From Chthonobacter albigriseus (lineage in GTDB: Bacteria; Pseudomonadota; Alphaproteobacteria; Rhizobiales; Pleomorphomonadaceae): a stretch of DNA of 64,000 nucleotides. The stretch spans positions 1-64,000 of the forward strand of contig NZ_JACDIT010000001.1 of NCBI RefSeq assembly GCF_013839445.1, read 5' to 3'. The position numbers and the translations under genes are program-made. The notes beneath the pieces were generated by a model that was given only the letters and a program-made list of their open reading frames with translations, was not told the origin of the DNA and made no database searches. This document shows positions 8,858 through 18,060 of the stretch, one piece after another. Positions within the stretch are counted from its first letter, which is position 1. The number at the start of each line of letters is the position of its first letter.

Positions 8858-8962
8858 GCGTACCTACTCCTCATCCGCCGACCACCCGCCCGAACAAAAC
8901 ACTCCGCGGGCTGCGATCGGCGCACGAAACTGATCGACCGAATAACCGGACCCGACGCCTTG

Positions 8963-8987
8963 AAAAGCTGCCCGTCCCTCGGGCGGC
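8963..8987 (-). terminator. Probable terminator after the tyrosine-kinase gene
   Basis: On the minus strand an 8-bp stem with one G-U pair (8967-8974 with 8980-8987) is followed by four T residues, 41 nt past the kinase stop. The short T tract makes this a moderate call. Confidence 0.55.
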
Positions 8988-9027
8988 GTAGAGTCGAGGA
9001 CGGCCCCCGGAGGAGCCGTCCGATCCG

Positions 9028-11439
9028 TTACCGCGACGTGCGGTAGTAGTAGCTCTTGTAGTTGCCGACGTAGTTCTCGGTGTCCTCGAAGTTCTGATAC
9101 TTCCCGAGGCGGCGCGGGTCGGCCATGTTGAGGACGACGCCGAGGCACTTCTCGTTGACCGTGTCCTCGGCCCGCAGGATCGAGCGGACCAGACGCCGGG
9201 AGGTGAGGCCCCAGGCCACGACGAAGACGAAGCCGTCGATCTCGTGGGCCACGGCGCGCACGTCGATGACGGGGGCGAGCGGCGGCAAGTCGACGATGAC
9301 GTAGTCGTATTCGGTGCGCGCCCAGGCGAGCAGGTCACGCATGCCGCTGGAAGCCAGCACGTCGCTGGTGTGGAAGAGGCGGCGGCGGACGACGCCCGGC
9401 AGGAAATGCAGGCCGGTGTCCTCCTCGATCTTCACCACGTCCTTGACCGGACGGTTGTTGACGAGGACGTCGATGATGCCTTCCTCGGCATCGCCGCCGA
9501 TCGAGCGGGTCAGGCCGGGGTTGCGCAGGTCGGCGTCGATCAGCAGCGTCTTGGAGCCGCCGCTGGCGATCAGCGAGGCGAGGTTCTTGCTGACCGTGGT
9601 CTTACCTTCCTTGGGCAGGCACGAGACCATGCCGATCACCTTGGAGCGGCGATCGTGGAAGGAGATGTCGGCGGTCAGCTTGATGCTGCGCAGCGTCTCG
9701 GAGAAGCCCGACATGGGATTCTCGATGGCGTGGCGGTAGACCGACGACAGCGGGCGGAGCGAGCGGTTGCGGCCGTTCTCGTCGAGCTTGGTCTCGGCCG
9801 GGCGCAGGCGCTTGACGGGCACCTTGGTGAGCACGCCGAAGAACTCCTGGTCGAGCTCCTGGCGGACCTGGGTGCCGTTGCGGAACGCGCGGTCGTTGAA
9901 CTCGCGGAGGAAGCCGAGCGCGACGCCCATCGTGCCGCCGATCAGCACCGCGAAGGCCATCACGAACATGCTGTTCGGGCTGCTCTTCTGGGTGGGCGGG
10001 GCGGCCTGCGTGATGACGCGGCTGTCGGTGATCGGGAAGGACTGCTGCTGGACGGCTTCCTGGTAGCGCTGCAGGAAGAGCTCGTAGAGGTTCTTGTAGG
10101 TGGTCGCCTCCCGCTCCAGCTGGCGCAGGGTGACCAGGGTCTGGTTGTCGGCGGCGTTGGAGCCGACGAGCGCCTGCAGGCTGGCGGAAAGCGCGATCTC
10201 GCGCTGCTTGGCGATGTCGTAGTCGCTCTTGTAGCTCTCGGCGATGCGGCGCAGCTCGTCGAAGATCAGGCGCTGCGATTCCTTCATGTCGTTGCGCAGC
10301 TGGACGACGCGCACGTGGCCGGAGCCGAGGCGAGGCTCCAGCTCGTTCAGCTGGCGCGAAGCCTCGAGGAACTTCTGGCGGAGGTCGCTGATCACCGCGT
10401 TGCCAATGGATTCCGACACGGCCGCCTCGGTCTGGCGGCTCTCGATGATGTTGCGGATCCGGTTGTAGCGGGCCTCGTTGCGCGAGGTGTCGGTGCGGGC
10501 GACGACGAGCTCGCTGTTGATCTCGGCGAGCTGCTGCTCGTTGATTGTGCGGCCGTCGGCGGAGATCAGGCCGTTCTCGGCCTTGTACTTCTGCACCGCG
10601 AGGTCGGCGGAAAGCGACTGCTGCTTCAGCTCCTCGATGCGGGTGGAAAGCCAGGAGCCGGCACGCCGAGTGGCCTCGTACTTCGCCTCCAGCTGGTCGG
10701 TGAGATACTGGTTGGCGACCGCGTTGACGAGGTTGGCCGAAAGCTGGGGATCCGGCGAGGTGTAGCGGATCTCGATCACGTAGGTGAGACGGATGCGCGA
10801 GACGAGCAGGCCGCGGCGGATCGATTCCATGATCGCGAGCTTGGCCTTGTCCTCCGGATCGATGGAATCGATCAGCTCCAGCGGGGCTTCCGGGTCGGTG
10901 CGGGCGGCTTCCGGGGCGGGCGTCGCCGCTTCGTCGGGCAGCGGCTCGTCCGTTGCCTCGATGCCGGTGAGGCCGCGCACGGAGTTCCAGAGCGAGGTGG
11001 TGAGTTCGCGCGCGGAGCCGATGGCCTCGCTGACCGTGCTGGCGGCCGCGTTGCGACCGGTGGAGGAGTAGACCGGGTGATTCGTGAGGTCGAGCTTGTC
11101 GATGACGGCCAGGAGCACGTTGTTCGACAGCATCACCTCGACCTGGCTGTCGGCGACCGAGCTGTCGATGCCGCCGCCGGTCTGGGGATCGTAGCTGGTG
11201 TCGACACGCGGCACGTTGCGGCTGTCGATCAGGACGCTGGCGCTGGCGGTGTAGAGCGGCTGTGAGGAGGAGAGATAGAACACACCCAGGGCGGCCCCCA
11301 GGAGCGTGCAGATGACGACGAGCAGCCACTGGCGGCGGGCGAAGGCCAGCAGGTTCTCCACCCCGGCGCTCTCCACCGACTGATGGGGGATGCCAGTCCT
11401 GCGAACGACCTCGGGTCGCTTGCTCATCGTATTAAGCAT
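9028..11439 (-). CDS. Wzc-like polysaccharide co-polymerase / BY-type tyrosine autokinase
   Basis: An inner-membrane protein of 803 aa that controls chain length and couples polymerisation to export through the OPX channel. The first transmembrane segment is about residues 37-57. A Wzz domain with a Pro/Asp/Glu-rich insertion (about 160-195) comes next, then a long coiled-coil/GNVR region (about 250-470) and a second transmembrane segment (about 490-512). The cytosolic kinase follows with Walker A PKEGKTT (about 608), Walker A' LLIDADLRNP (about 631) and Walker B VIVDLPPL (about 713). The tail carries six tyrosines within the last 25 residues, the autophosphorylation cluster. An AAGGGA site precedes the ATG at 11439. 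No Wzb-type phosphatase lies nearby. Confidence 0.96.
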   Translation of the reverse strand: MLNTMSKRPEVVRRTGIPHQSVESAGVENLLAFARRQWLLVVICTLLGAALGVFYLSSSQPLYTASASVLIDSRNVPRVDTSYDPQTGGGIDSSVADSQVEVMLSNNVLLAVIDKLDLTNHPVYSSTGRNAAASTVSEAIGSARELTTSLWNSVRGLTGIEATDEPLPDEAATPAPEAARTDPEAPLELIDSIDPEDKAKLAIMESIRRGLLVSRIRLTYVIEIRYTSPDPQLSANLVNAVANQYLTDQLEAKYEATRRAGSWLSTRIEELKQQSLSADLAVQKYKAENGLISADGRTINEQQLAEINSELVVARTDTSRNEARYNRIRNIIESRQTEAAVSESIGNAVISDLRQKFLEASRQLNELEPRLGSGHVRVVQLRNDMKESQRLIFDELRRIAESYKSDYDIAKQREIALSASLQALVGSNAADNQTLVTLRQLEREATTYKNLYELFLQRYQEAVQQQSFPITDSRVITQAAPPTQKSSPNSMFVMAFAVLIGGTMGVALGFLREFNDRAFRNGTQVRQELDQEFFGVLTKVPVKRLRPAETKLDENGRNRSLRPLSSVYRHAIENPMSGFSETLRSIKLTADISFHDRRSKVIGMVSCLPKEGKTTVSKNLASLIASGGSKTLLIDADLRNPGLTRSIGGDAEEGIIDVLVNNRPVKDVVKIEEDTGLHFLPGVVRRRLFHTSDVLASSGMRDLLAWARTEYDYVIVDLPPLAPVIDVRAVAHEIDGFVFVVAWGLTSRRLVRSILRAEDTVNEKCLGVVLNMADPRRLGKYQNFEDTENYVGNYKSYYYRTSR

Positions 11440-11845
11440 CTCAATCCCTTGCTTGCACGAGCGTACTTATAAATATGAACGATCCGTCCATCGTTCTTCA
11501 TATGGGGATGAACGGATCATCCCGAATGTGGCGTAAATTCGCCGAACTCGATCTGACACCCACAAGTTTCGGCCCAGTCCGGATCTCGAAAAGCCTGTGT
11601 TGTTTCCATGAAACAACAGGAGTCTCGGGATCATGGCCGACCGCTTCACGGGGCACCGCATTCCAGCGGTACCGCATGGACCTGCACATAGCGTTAGCAG
11701 CGGCTTCGGGAGCCCCCTGCAAACGAAAGCTGCTTAACGATATGCAAATCCGTTCGGATACAAACACCACAATTCGACGGCGGATCGCAACGGCGAACTC
11801 TCGGGCTGGTAAACGAACGGCACAGGATGGGAGGCCGGTTTCCGT
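11440..11845. other. Intergenic region upstream of the tyrosine-kinase gene
   Basis: About 400 bp between the Wzc-like and Wzy_C-type genes, both on the minus strand. It is less GC-rich than its neighbours and no credible gene was seen. It probably holds the kinase promoter and the operator-like repeat annotated separately. Confidence 0.4.
11481..11518. promoter_or_regulatory. Operator-like 12-bp inverted repeat upstream of the kinase gene
   Basis: GATCCGTCCATC (11481-11492) and GATGAACGGATC (11507-11518) form an inverted repeat with one mismatch and a 14-bp spacer, 42-79 bp before the kinase ATG. The size and position suit a dimeric regulator. No T-run follows, so it is not a terminator. 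Confidence 0.45.
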
Positions 11846-13270
11846 TCAGTCCTGCGCCGCGGACGCGGCGCCGGTGGCGCCGGGTGCAACGGTGACGGCA
11901 GGCCCCGCCGCGACCCTCTGGCCGGAGCCGGGCTGGCGGGCGAGCGAGACGGACGCGCCGCTTCCAAGGACCGCCGCGACGAACACCGCCAGACCGGGAT
12001 ACTGGAGCGGGAAACCCAAGGCGGCATGGACGATGAGCATCGCCAGGATGCCGAGGCAGGCGATGGGGAATACCCGCAGGCGCTGCCGCGAACCGACGCC
12101 CGCCACGAACACCCTGCCGGCGACCGCGATGACGAAGGCCACGGCTGCCAGGCTGACGAGGCCGCCGGAGGCGATGACGGCGAGATAGAAGTCGTGCGGG
12201 ACCAGCGCGTTCGGCTCCTGCAGGCATTCGCTGGTCTGATAGAGCTGGAAGATGTCCCTCGCGGTTCCGAATCCGCTGCCGAGGAACAGGTTGGCCTTGG
12301 CCGCCTCCCAGGACGCCGACCAGCGGCAGGCGGAGGCGACGCCCTCGTTGGCGATCATCATGCCGAGAAGGGCGATGGCGATCACCAGGAGCACGAGCGC
12401 GCGCGTGGTCCAGGTGCCGGTCAGGCGCTGGGCGGTGCTGGCACGCTTCACCGCGTAGATGGTGGAAACGACGAGCAGCCCGATGACGACGGAGAACTGG
12501 CCGGCGAGCGAACCCGTCCACGCCAACGCCGCGAGGAAGATGACGAAGAAGCCGCCGAGCAGGAAGATCGATGCCTTCGTCTCGGGCTTCACGCTCACAT
12601 AGGCGGAGTAGCGCATCGCATCGGCTTCGGAGCGCAGGCGCGAATAGCGGTAGCGGAGCAGCGCGAAGGCCACGAGCGCCAGGACGCCGTAGTAGCAGGC
12701 CGCAGCATCGCGATCCGTAAAGGGGCCGATGGCGGCCGGCCCGAGCCGCAGGCCGGGGCCGCCCCACCAGCCGCCGATAAGCGCGGCCAGCGTCAGGCCG
12801 ACGAGGATGACGCCGGCGAGCATGACGAGGCCGAGCCAGAGCATGAAGAAGCTGTTCTCGTCGCGCGTCAGGTTCATGGCGAGAAGGAATGACAGCGCGG
12901 CGGCGACGATTGCGCCGAGCGCGACCAGCGGGCTGCCGCGGTGGACGCCGAGGGCGCCGGAAACTCCGTCGAGCGCGTTGCCTGCTTCGGTCCAGATCGG
13001 GTCGGCGAGGCCGAGGGGAAGCCGGACGGTCTGCAAAACGGCGAGGACGGAGACCACGGATACGGCTAGCACCACGCGTCCGGACAGCCGCGCCATCGGC
13101 TTGAGGTCGGACGACGGCAGCGAGACGAACACCATGAGGCCGAGGAGCGCGCAGGCGACCGGCGCCGCGTAGCCGGCCCCCCAGTCGGCGGTGAAGGTCG
13201 CAAGGGTCACGATCCCGCTGAAGAGCGAGAGCAGGACGGCGTGCTTGGCTGGCGGGTCCTTCAGGGCCAT
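11846..13270 (-). CDS. Wzy_C / O-antigen-ligase-like membrane protein (paralogue 1)
   Basis: A polytopic inner-membrane protein (474 aa, about 10-12 hydrophobic segments) of the O-antigen ligase/polymerase superfamily. It is predicted to polymerise or transfer undecaprenyl-linked glycans in the periplasm. Its C-terminal half aligns with the protein at 39768-41162: both have G(S/T)GF.T....F..Y....C, then an H before a hydrophobic segment, GR.F..G, and H.A..F.LQ..G followed by AAVLG. The N-terminal loop pattern P.W.E is also shared. The start is uncertain: ATG at 13270 (chosen), or GTG at 13318 adding 16 residues. It is divergent from the two-cysteine protein gene at 13453. Confidence 0.85.
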   Translation of the reverse strand: MALKDPPAKHAVLLSLFSGIVTLATFTADWGAGYAAPVACALLGLMVFVSLPSSDLKPMARLSGRVVLAVSVVSVLAVLQTVRLPLGLADPIWTEAGNALDGVSGALGVHRGSPLVALGAIVAAALSFLLAMNLTRDENSFFMLWLGLVMLAGVILVGLTLAALIGGWWGGPGLRLGPAAIGPFTDRDAAACYYGVLALVAFALLRYRYSRLRSEADAMRYSAYVSVKPETKASIFLLGGFFVIFLAALAWTGSLAGQFSVVIGLLVVSTIYAVKRASTAQRLTGTWTTRALVLLVIAIALLGMMIANEGVASACRWSASWEAAKANLFLGSGFGTARDIFQLYQTSECLQEPNALVPHDFYLAVIASGGLVSLAAVAFVIAVAGRVFVAGVGSRQRLRVFPIACLGILAMLIVHAALGFPLQYPGLAVFVAAVLGSGASVSLARQPGSGQRVAAGPAVTVAPGATGAASAAQD

Positions 13271-13452
13271 CGGGCATCCGAACCGGTTTGGGGGTCGACG
13301 CTGAACCAAGGTTGCCACGTCCCGTCAACCAGGACCAGAACCGAGACTGGCGCGAATGTGCACACGGCAGAGGAAATGATCGGCATCGTCAGCCGGTCAA
13401 CGTGGTTGCCGCGGTCCTTGGTTGGCGCTTAGATTGGGGCAAAGGGAATGGA

Positions 13453-14223
13453 ATGCCGCGAATTTCGCAGAAAACGAGCGACATGCTCGGACGCCAGCCG
13501 CTGATCAGATCGGAGACTGTGTCTCGGCACGGGCTGCAGTCGCTGGCGCTGCTCGCGCTCGTCTGGGCGGGAGGGATGGCCTACGTGGAGTCGTCGGGCG
13601 GTGCGAGCGCCGGCGCCGCGCGGACGGATATCGCCTCGGCAGTGAAGCCCGTTCCGCCCGAGGCACTCGGGCTGGCCGAGGCAGCCGACGGCGCCGCCTG
13701 GTCGTGCCGTCCGGATGTGCTCGCTACCAGCGACAGCATCCGCGTGGATTTCCTGCTCGCCGACTTGGTGGCCGGCCGTACGCCCACCCCCGCTTCGGTG
13801 ACAGCCGCCGAAACGGTGGCGCGTCGTTCGATCGGCTGCGCGCCGTTCGAAGGCACGGCGTGGCTGCTGCTGGCGATGGCGCGGCACCTCGGCGGGGACA
13901 AGGGCGACGGCGTGCGGCGGGCGCTGGAGATGTCGTCGTTCACGACGCCCAACGAACCCGCGGGGATTTTCCGCCGGGTGATCTTCGCCGACGCCTTTGT
14001 GACGAGCGGAGCCAAGGACTTCCTGCCGCCGCTGAAGGACGACGTGCGCCGGTTGGTGGTTTCCGGCGCCGACGAGGCGATCGCGATCGCCTACCGCGAC
14101 GGTTCGCCTGACCTGCGCGGCATCATCCGGGAAACGGTGGCGGCGCTCGCCGACCCCGTAAGGAAGGCGGCGCACGCCACCGTTTTCGACCGGATCGACA
14201 AGGCTCCGCCAATAAAGCCGTGA
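13453..14223 (+). CDS. Membrane-anchored protein of unknown function with two spaced cysteines (paralogue 1)
   Basis: A 256-aa protein with one N-terminal hydrophobic segment (HGLQSLALLALVWAGGMAY) and an otherwise soluble, probably periplasmic, helical domain. It contains CRPDV and, 44 residues later, a second cysteine in RRSIGC. The protein at 38246-39004 has the same plan: hydrophobic N-terminus, CRPDV, then RRALSC 45 residues later followed by an aromatic-rich helix. Both are neighbours of Wzy_C-type genes. Cysteine spacing suggests a disulfide in the periplasm. The ATG at 13453 has AAAGGG upstream. No named family was recognised. Confidence 0.8.
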   Translation: MPRISQKTSDMLGRQPLIRSETVSRHGLQSLALLALVWAGGMAYVESSGGASAGAARTDIASAVKPVPPEALGLAEAADGAAWSCRPDVLATSDSIRVDFLLADLVAGRTPTPASVTAAETVARRSIGCAPFEGTAWLLLAMARHLGGDKGDGVRRALEMSSFTTPNEPAGIFRRVIFADAFVTSGAKDFLPPLKDDVRRLVVSGADEAIAIAYRDGSPDLRGIIRETVAALADPVRKAAHATVFDRIDKAPPIKP

Positions 14224-14287
14224 GAGCGAGACCGGAGGTCCGCCCCGACCGGGCCGGACCGCGATGGGTGCTGCCTCAGGCCGGATG

Positions 14288-15244
14288 TCAGGCGACACCG
14301 CGCAGGGCGCGACGGTTCTCCAGGAACCACTGGTAGGTGGTGCGGATGCCGTCGTCGAGCGGGATGCGCGCCTGCCAGCCGAGCGCCTTCATACGGTCGA
14401 CGTTCATCAGCTTGCGCGGCGTGCCGTCGGGCTTGCTGGTGTCGAACACGAACTCGCCGCGGTAACCCACGGTGCGGGCGATGCTTTCGGCAAGCTCGCG
14501 GATGCTGACGTCGACGCCGGTGCCAAGGTTGAGGTGCTCGGCGCCGGAGTAGGACTTCATGATGAAGACGATGCCGTCGGCGCAGTCGTCGACGTGCAGG
14601 AACTCGCGGCGCGGGGTGCCGGTGCCCCAGACGGGAACCGTGGGCGCGCCCGAGGCATGGGCGTCGTGGATCTTGACCATCAGCGCCGGCAGCACGTGAG
14701 AGGACTGGAGGTCGAAGTTGTCGTTCGGGCCGTAGAGGTTGGTCGGCATCGCGCTGACGTAGTCGCGGCCGTACTGCTTGCGATAGGCCTGGCAGAGCTT
14801 GATGCCGGCGATCTTGGCGATGGCGTACCACTCGTTGGTGGATTCCAGCGGGCCAGTGAGCAGCGCGTCCTCGGTCATCGGCTGCGGCGCAAACTTCGGA
14901 TAGATGCAGGACGAGCCGAGGAAGACGAGGCGGTTCACGTCGTTCTGGTGCGCGGCGTGGATGATGTTCGCCTCGATCATCAGGTTGTCGTAGAGGAACT
15001 CGGCCGGACGGGTGTCGTTGGCGAGGATGCCGCCGACCTTGGCGGCCGCGACGACGATCGCGTCGGGCTTCTCGTCGGCGATGAAGCGCTCCACGCTGTC
15101 CTGGCGGCGCAGATCCACGCGGCCGCGGACGGCCGTGACGATCTCGCAGGACTCGGTCGCCAACCGTCGGACGACGGCCGAACCGACCATGCCGCGGTCG
15201 CCGGCGACCCAGATGCGCTTACCCTTCAGATCGAAACCAGCCAT
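14288..15244 (-). CDS. fcl: GDP-L-fucose synthase
   Basis: An NADPH-dependent cytosolic SDR enzyme (318 aa) that epimerises and reduces GDP-4-keto-6-deoxymannose to GDP-L-fucose, the product needed by a fucosyltransferase. Family motifs are WVAGDRGMVGSA near residue 12, AAAKVGGI, the serine region LGSSCIYP and the catalytic YAIAKIAG (Tyr and Lys). PTNLYGPNDNFD near the middle is also typical. It works after gmd (20109-21176) and manC. It is followed on the same strand by no further gene; the convergent two-cysteine protein gene ends 64 bp away. Start ATG at 15244. Confidence 0.97.
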   Translation of the reverse strand: MAGFDLKGKRIWVAGDRGMVGSAVVRRLATESCEIVTAVRGRVDLRRQDSVERFIADEKPDAIVVAAAKVGGILANDTRPAEFLYDNLMIEANIIHAAHQNDVNRLVFLGSSCIYPKFAPQPMTEDALLTGPLESTNEWYAIAKIAGIKLCQAYRKQYGRDYVSAMPTNLYGPNDNFDLQSSHVLPALMVKIHDAHASGAPTVPVWGTGTPRREFLHVDDCADGIVFIMKSYSGAEHLNLGTGVDVSIRELAESIARTVGYRGEFVFDTSKPDGTPRKLMNVDRMKALGWQARIPLDDGIRTTYQWFLENRRALRGVA

Positions 15245-15361
15245 GTCGTCATCTCCTGGGGGACTTGACGCGGGAGGTGGTGCGTCGGTCCTGTCGGCCG
15301 CGGCCGAGCGAGGGCGTCCCGTTGTTGGGAAAGCCTGCCGGCATCGACAGGCGCACGAAAC

Positions 15362-16258
15362 TCATCCGGTCCGGCGCGAGGCGCGGCGGCGCGGCGCCTT
15401 GCCGATCGGCACCACCGGGGCCGCTTCCACCGGCGCCGCCTCCAGAGGCGGGACGACCTGGGGGACGCGGTCCGACATGAAGACCTTCGGAGGCCCGGCA
15501 TTGAGCCGAACCGCCGACAGGCGGCGCGAATGATATACGCCGGTGTCGACGCTGATGCGAGACGGGGCGATCTCCGGCTCGTCCACGGGCGTGTGGCCGT
15601 GCACGACGGTGTAGCCGATGTCGACCGGCGCCCGCAGGAAATCGTTGCGGATCCAGAGCATGTCGGCCGCGGCCTGGTCGGCCAGCGGCACGCCCGGACG
15701 GACGCCGGCGTGGACGAACAGATACTCGCCGAGCACCAGCGACATGGCGGTCATCTTGAGGAACCGGCGGTGGCTGGCCGGGACGCATTCGAAGAACTCG
15801 TCGAGCACCGCCTTGAGCTCGCCGCGGGAGTTCATCTCCTCCGGCACGTCGACGCCGTAGGAGCGGATGGTCTCCAGGCCGCCGAAACTCAGCCAATCCA
15901 GGTTGTTGAGCGGATCCTCCAGGAAGCCGAGCATGGCGACTTCGTGGTTGCCGGCCAGGCAGATGCGCTTGAAGCCCGCGGGCGGCGGCATGGTCAGGTG
16001 GTCGAGCACCTCGGCGGACTGCGGGCCGCGGTCCACATAGTCGCCCAGCATGACGATCAGCTTGGGGGCCTCGAAGGCCTTGGCGTCTTCGGCGATCATC
16101 GCCTCCAGCTTGCGCAGCTGCTCCATGCAGCCGTGCACGTCGCCGATGGCGTAGACGATGGTGTCGGCCAGATCGAACTCAAGCCGGGCGCGACCGTCGT
16201 TGACGGCAGGGGCGGATGCCGTGAGGGCCTTCAGGAGATTGCCGAGGAGACGCCTCAC
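15362..16258 (-). CDS. Metallophosphoesterase, PPP-like (paralogue 2)
   Basis: A 298-aa calcineurin-type phosphoesterase with a complete metal site: GDVHG, GDYVDRG, GNHE, VHAG and HGHTP in order. It is homologous along its length to the protein at 1617-2471 but has a longer, proline-rich and basic C-terminal tail (about residues 260-298). Upstream of fcl on the same strand with a 117-bp gap, it may be co-transcribed with GDP-fucose synthesis. Possible substrates are phosphoproteins such as the Wzc-like kinase, or nucleotide by-products of glycosyl transfer. The sequence does not decide between them. Confidence 0.85.
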   Translation of the reverse strand: MRRLLGNLLKALTASAPAVNDGRARLEFDLADTIVYAIGDVHGCMEQLRKLEAMIAEDAKAFEAPKLIVMLGDYVDRGPQSAEVLDHLTMPPPAGFKRICLAGNHEVAMLGFLEDPLNNLDWLSFGGLETIRSYGVDVPEEMNSRGELKAVLDEFFECVPASHRRFLKMTAMSLVLGEYLFVHAGVRPGVPLADQAAADMLWIRNDFLRAPVDIGYTVVHGHTPVDEPEIAPSRISVDTGVYHSRRLSAVRLNAGPPKVFMSDRVPQVVPPLEAAPVEAAPVVPIGKAPRRRASRRTG

Positions 16259-16745
16259 GAGCCCCTCCCCTTCAGCCCGCCGCGCAGGGCGGCGCCGCCG
16301 GTGCGACCGAGCGATGGAGACGACGATGGAAACCGCTGGAACCTACGCAACATCGGCCTTACTCAATCACGAACGACGCCTGCCAAACAGCAGGACCGAA
16401 CCCGCCGGCGGATCAACGTCACGGGATCACGCTTCTCGCTGGTAAGCGAGTGCTGGATAAGCCCGTGTTAAGTTGATCTGCACCGTCAGCGAAGCAGTAA
16501 ATAAAAGCATTACAATCGAGTGCTCAATTTAAGCTCGAATTGGCGCAGCGCACAACAGATTTCGCCGACAAGGATGGAAAATGGTGAACCGCCGCACGAC
16601 CGTGCTGTGCGGTCCGGACAGGCTCCAGCCTGCGCTTGCACGGGGACGGCTGCGGATTCACGCTCTTTTGGCGTTCCTGTGGACATGATCGGGAAACTTC
16701 GGAATCACTGCACCGCCGCATCGGGTCGGCAGGCCAAGGACAACC
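16259..16745. promoter_or_regulatory. AT-richer divergent promoter region
   Basis: About 487 bp between the metallophosphoesterase (minus) and a glycosyltransferase (plus). The middle (about 16440-16550) is clearly richer in A+T than the genes. No supported small gene was found. It most likely contains both promoters, but no consensus boxes can be assigned with confidence. Confidence 0.45.
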
Positions 16746-17954
16746 ATGCGCATTCTGCACGTCATTCCCTCGATGAACCCGCAGGACGGCGGCCCGGTGG
16801 AGGGCGTTCTCCAGCTCGCCGCGGAGTGGGAGCGGATGGGCCACGTGACGGAGGTTGTCAGCAAGGACGATCCGCGCGATCCGTGGGTCACCGGGTCGGC
16901 CGTGACGATCCACGGCATGGGGCCGAACACGAAATCCCTGACGGTGCTCGGGCGACGCCCTCCCCTTGCCGGTTATGGCTACACGCCCCGGCTGGCGCCT
17001 TGGCTGGCGGCCAACGCCGGGCGCTATGACGGGGTGATCGTCAACGGCCTGTGGAACTACCTGTCGCTCGGCGCGCATCGCGGCCTGATGCAGGCCGGCG
17101 TGCCCTATCATGTGTTCACGCACGGCATGCTTGACCCCTGGTTCAAGGAAAGCATGCCGCTGAAGCACCTGGCCAAGCAGGCGTTCTGGCTGTTCGCCGA
17201 CGGCCCGCTGCTGAACGACGCGGCCGCCGTGCTGTTTACCACCGAGGAGGAGCGGGAGCTCGCGCGCAACCAGTTCCGCCCCTACCGGATCCGCGAGAAG
17301 GTGGTGGGCTACGGCACCGCCGACGTGGAGGGCGACCCGGAGCGGCAGGTGGAGGCCTTTCTTGCGGCGCAGCCGCAGCTGCGGGGCAAACGCACCCTGC
17401 TCTTCCTCAGCCGCATCCATCCGAAGAAGGGCTGCGACCTGCTGGTCCAGGCGTTCGGACGGATCGCTGCCGAGCATCCCGACGTCGACATCGTGATCGC
17501 TGGACCGGACCAGGTGGGCATCAAGGCCTCGTTGGAGGCCCTGGCGCGGGAAGCGGGCGTCGCGGACCGCATCCATTGGCCGGGCATGCTGACGGGCGAT
17601 GCCAAGTGGGGCGCGTTCCGGCACGCGGAGGCGTTCATCCTGCCCTCGCATCAGGAGAACTTCGGGGTGGTGGTGGCGGAGGCGATGGCGCTCTCCAAGC
17701 CGGTGCTGATCACCAACAAGGTCAACATCTGGCGGGAGGTGGAGGCGTCCGGCTCCGGCATCGTCACCACCGACGACGTGGACGGCGCCGTGGCGCTGAT
17801 GCGGCGCTTCCTGGCGCTGAGCAGCGCCGAGCGGGAGCGGATGGGCGCGCAGGCGCGCGACACGTTCCTGAAGTGCTTTCACGTCACGCAGTTCGCCAGG
17901 AACGTGCTCGCCGTGATCCGGGAAGGCTTGCCGCGGGCGGCCGATGTCGCGTAG
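16746..17954 (+). CDS. Family 4 (group 1) glycosyltransferase
   Basis: A 402-aa GT-B-fold enzyme predicted to act at the inner face of the cytoplasmic membrane on the EPS repeat unit. The N-terminal domain starts MRILHVIPSMNPQDGGP, with a GGP loop typical of GT4. The C-terminal domain has FLSRIHPKKGCDLLVQAF, the donor-binding SHQENFGVVVAEAMA (an E-x7-E motif) and SKPVLIT. The gene is followed after 106 bp by a Wzy-type polymerase on the same strand, probably one operon. Sugar donor not determinable. Confidence 0.93.
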   Translation: MRILHVIPSMNPQDGGPVEGVLQLAAEWERMGHVTEVVSKDDPRDPWVTGSAVTIHGMGPNTKSLTVLGRRPPLAGYGYTPRLAPWLAANAGRYDGVIVNGLWNYLSLGAHRGLMQAGVPYHVFTHGMLDPWFKESMPLKHLAKQAFWLFADGPLLNDAAAVLFTTEEERELARNQFRPYRIREKVVGYGTADVEGDPERQVEAFLAAQPQLRGKRTLLFLSRIHPKKGCDLLVQAFGRIAAEHPDVDIVIAGPDQVGIKASLEALAREAGVADRIHWPGMLTGDAKWGAFRHAEAFILPSHQENFGVVVAEAMALSKPVLITNKVNIWREVEASGSGIVTTDDVDGAVALMRRFLALSSAERERMGAQARDTFLKCFHVTQFARNVLAVIREGLPRAADVA

Positions 17955-18060
17955 GACGTCGGCACGCCCAGCCGTTTCCGTCGTCCGGGAGACCGCACCA
18001 ACACCTTGTGGTAAGCGTCCTCTGTCATAAAGGTCGCGTGGACCACGAAAGTCGCTGCCT

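Noticed and set aside
9244-11265. A 673-codon open frame on the plus strand
   Set aside because: It overlaps the Wzc-like kinase gene in antisense, has biased Val/Asp/Leu/Arg composition and no recognisable domain.
14224-14287. GGTCCG/CGGACC hairpin between the two-cysteine protein gene and fcl
   Set aside because: No T tract follows on either strand and it lacks the arms of the REP-like family, so it was not called as a terminator or as a repeat member.
16520-17029. A 169-codon open frame before and into the GT4 gene
   Set aside because: It overlaps the start of the well-supported glycosyltransferase gene in another frame, and its sequence lacks any domain.
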